A stretch of 64,000 bases of DNA from Caulobacter flavus (GTDB lineage Bacteria > Pseudomonadota > Alphaproteobacteria > Caulobacterales > Caulobacteraceae). The stretch spans positions 3,074,001-3,138,000 of the forward strand of contig NZ_CP026100.1 in assembly GCF_003722335.1 (NCBI RefSeq). Reading direction: 5' to 3'. The position numbers and the translations under genes are program-made. Under the pieces are notes generated by a model. That model had not been told where the DNA came from. It searched no databases and saw only the letters and a program-made list of their open reading frames with translations. Shown piece by piece: positions 63,257 through 64,000 of the stretch (position 1 is the first letter of the stretch; each line of letters starts with the position of its first letter).

Positions 63257-64000
63257 GCCCCGACGGCGCAGACCCTCTGATCATCGAAGCGGCGCCCGCC
63301 GCCGCTCCGTCCGAACGCGCGCCCGAATCTGTCTCGTCAGAGACGGAGTCGGGCGCGTCTTCGTCTGAGCTTCCTGTCGCCGCGGCGCTCGCCGCGACCG
63401 CGCTGGAAGCCCCGCCGGCTCCGAAGCCGCGCAAGTTCCTTCGCCAGTACGAGCTGATCGAGCGGGTCCACGCCTACGACCCGACGGCCGACGAGGCCCT
63501 GCTCAACCGCGCCTACGTCTTCGCCATGCGCATGCACGGCAGCCAGACGCGCGCCAGCGGCGACCCCTACTACGCCCACCCGATCGAGGTGGCGGGCATC
63601 CTCACCGAGTATCGGCTCGACACCGCGACCATCGTCACCGCGCTTCTGCACGACGTCATCGAGGACACGCCGGTCACCAAGGAGGAGATCGGCAAGCTGT
63701 TCGGCGAGGAGATCGCCGAGCTGGTCGAGGGCGTCACCAAGCTCTCGAAGCTGGAGCTGCAGGCCGAGCACACGCGCCAGGCCGAGAACCTGCGCAAGTT
63801 CATCCTGGCCATCTCCAAGGACGTCCGCGTCCTACTGGTCAAGCTGGCCGACCGTCTGCACAACATGCGGACGCTGCACTTCATCAAGAACCAAGCCAAG
63901 CGCGAGCGCATCGCCCGCGAGACGCGCGACATCTATGCGCCGCTGGCCCGCAACATCGGCTGCCACCGCATCTGCACCGAGCTGGAGGAGCTGTCCTTCC
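63253..64000 (+). CDS. spoT: RelA/SpoT bifunctional (p)ppGpp synthase/hydrolase, 3'-truncated, CTG start
   Basis: About 249 codons are visible. After an Ala/Glu/Ser-rich N-terminal tail (about 58 residues), [20 protein letters not shown] begins the enzyme. The hydrolase domain shows [36 protein letters not shown] (HD motif), [11 protein letters not shown] and [16 protein letters not shown]. It makes and degrades ppGpp. The frame has no ATG, GTG or TTG between the stop at 63058 and 63526, where an ATG would cut into the domain. The gene continues beyond the window. Confidence 0.9.
   Translation, partial: MSPDGADPLIIEAAPAAAPSERAPESVSSETESGASSSELPVAAALAATALEAPPAPKPRKFLRQYELIERVHAYDPTADEALLNRAYVFAMRMHGSQTRASGDPYYAHPIEVAGILTEYRLDTATIVTALLHDVIEDTPVTKEEIGKLFGEEIAELVEGVTKLSKLELQAEHTRQAENLRKFILAISKDVRVLLVKLADRLHNMRTLHFIKNQAKRERIARETRDIYAPLARNIGCHRICTELEELSF

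Noticed and set aside
63526-63528. ATG at 63526 as the start of RelA/SpoT
   Set aside because: It would remove the first helices of the hydrolase domain and has no Shine-Dalgarno; CTG 63253 fits better.

Overview
The window is a stretch of very GC-rich chromosome from an alphaproteobacterium, almost certainly Caulobacter or a close relative. The evidence is a holdfast-type export cluster (hfsD divergent from hfsA-hfsB-hfsC), a GcrA-family regulator with GANTC sites upstream, a MotB stator protein, a single-domain Hpt protein, and GTG starts and ATGA/GTGA gene overlaps throughout. A complete crtY-crtI-crtB operon suggests a carotenoid-pigmented species. I see no rRNA, tRNA, CRISPR array, transposase, integrase or prophage gene. 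The window is ordinary, densely coding housekeeping chromosome with no gap above 300 bases.

Layout. 1-8.4 kb: 5'-truncated SGNH hydrolase, serine hydrolase, SDR, lipoprotein, bpt, motB, then a dehydrogenase/small protein/MetX-like hydrolase operon. 8.4-15.2 kb: ligA overlapping a DnaQ-BRCT exonuclease, a DUF969-DUF979-DUF2891 operon, a class II aldolase. 15.2-22 kb: a two-gene RND efflux operon behind an unusually structured leader, then an AceE/transketolase-like ThDP enzyme. 22-28 kb: cytochrome c with two NTF2-like proteins, the GcrA-family gene, a fused EgtB-EgtD ergothioneine enzyme, and small stress proteins. 28-33 kb: a two-component system flanked by two EF-hand proteins, then an MBL hydrolase. 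33-43.9 kb: APC permease, hrpB, SDR/LysR pair, gatB, a secreted S/T-rich protein, an RcnB-like repeat protein, a GST, a Sel1 protein. 43.9-53.2 kb: hfsD/hfsABC, crtB-crtI-crtY, folD. 53.2-64 kb: Hpt, nadK, DUF2336, glpK, a lactonase plus GFOR-like oxidoreductase operon, esterase, type-5 UDG, NYN protein, folK, rpoZ and the start of a RelA/SpoT gene.

How genes work together. HfsA/B/C/D form a Wzy-type polysaccharide polymerisation, length-control and export set. CrtB, CrtI and CrtY take GGPP to beta-carotene. EgtBD could carry out most of ergothioneine synthesis as one protein. The exported sugar oxidoreductase and lactonase fit an aldose to aldonolactone to aldonate step in the periplasm. RpoZ and RelA/SpoT are translationally adjacent, linking RNA polymerase and ppGpp control.

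Most notable: (1) the RelA/SpoT frame has no ATG, GTG or TTG between the upstream stop and codon 92, and a strong Shine-Dalgarno sits before a CTG that overlaps the rpoZ stop; (2) the EgtB-EgtD fusion, in the opposite domain order to fungal Egt1; (3) three stacked palindromes/hairpins in front of the RND operon, the last a terminator-like hairpin that runs into the Shine-Dalgarno and GTG start; (4) the EF-hand/two-component module; (5) several families of intergenic palindromic repeats. All functions are read from sequence motifs by eye; no database search was run.
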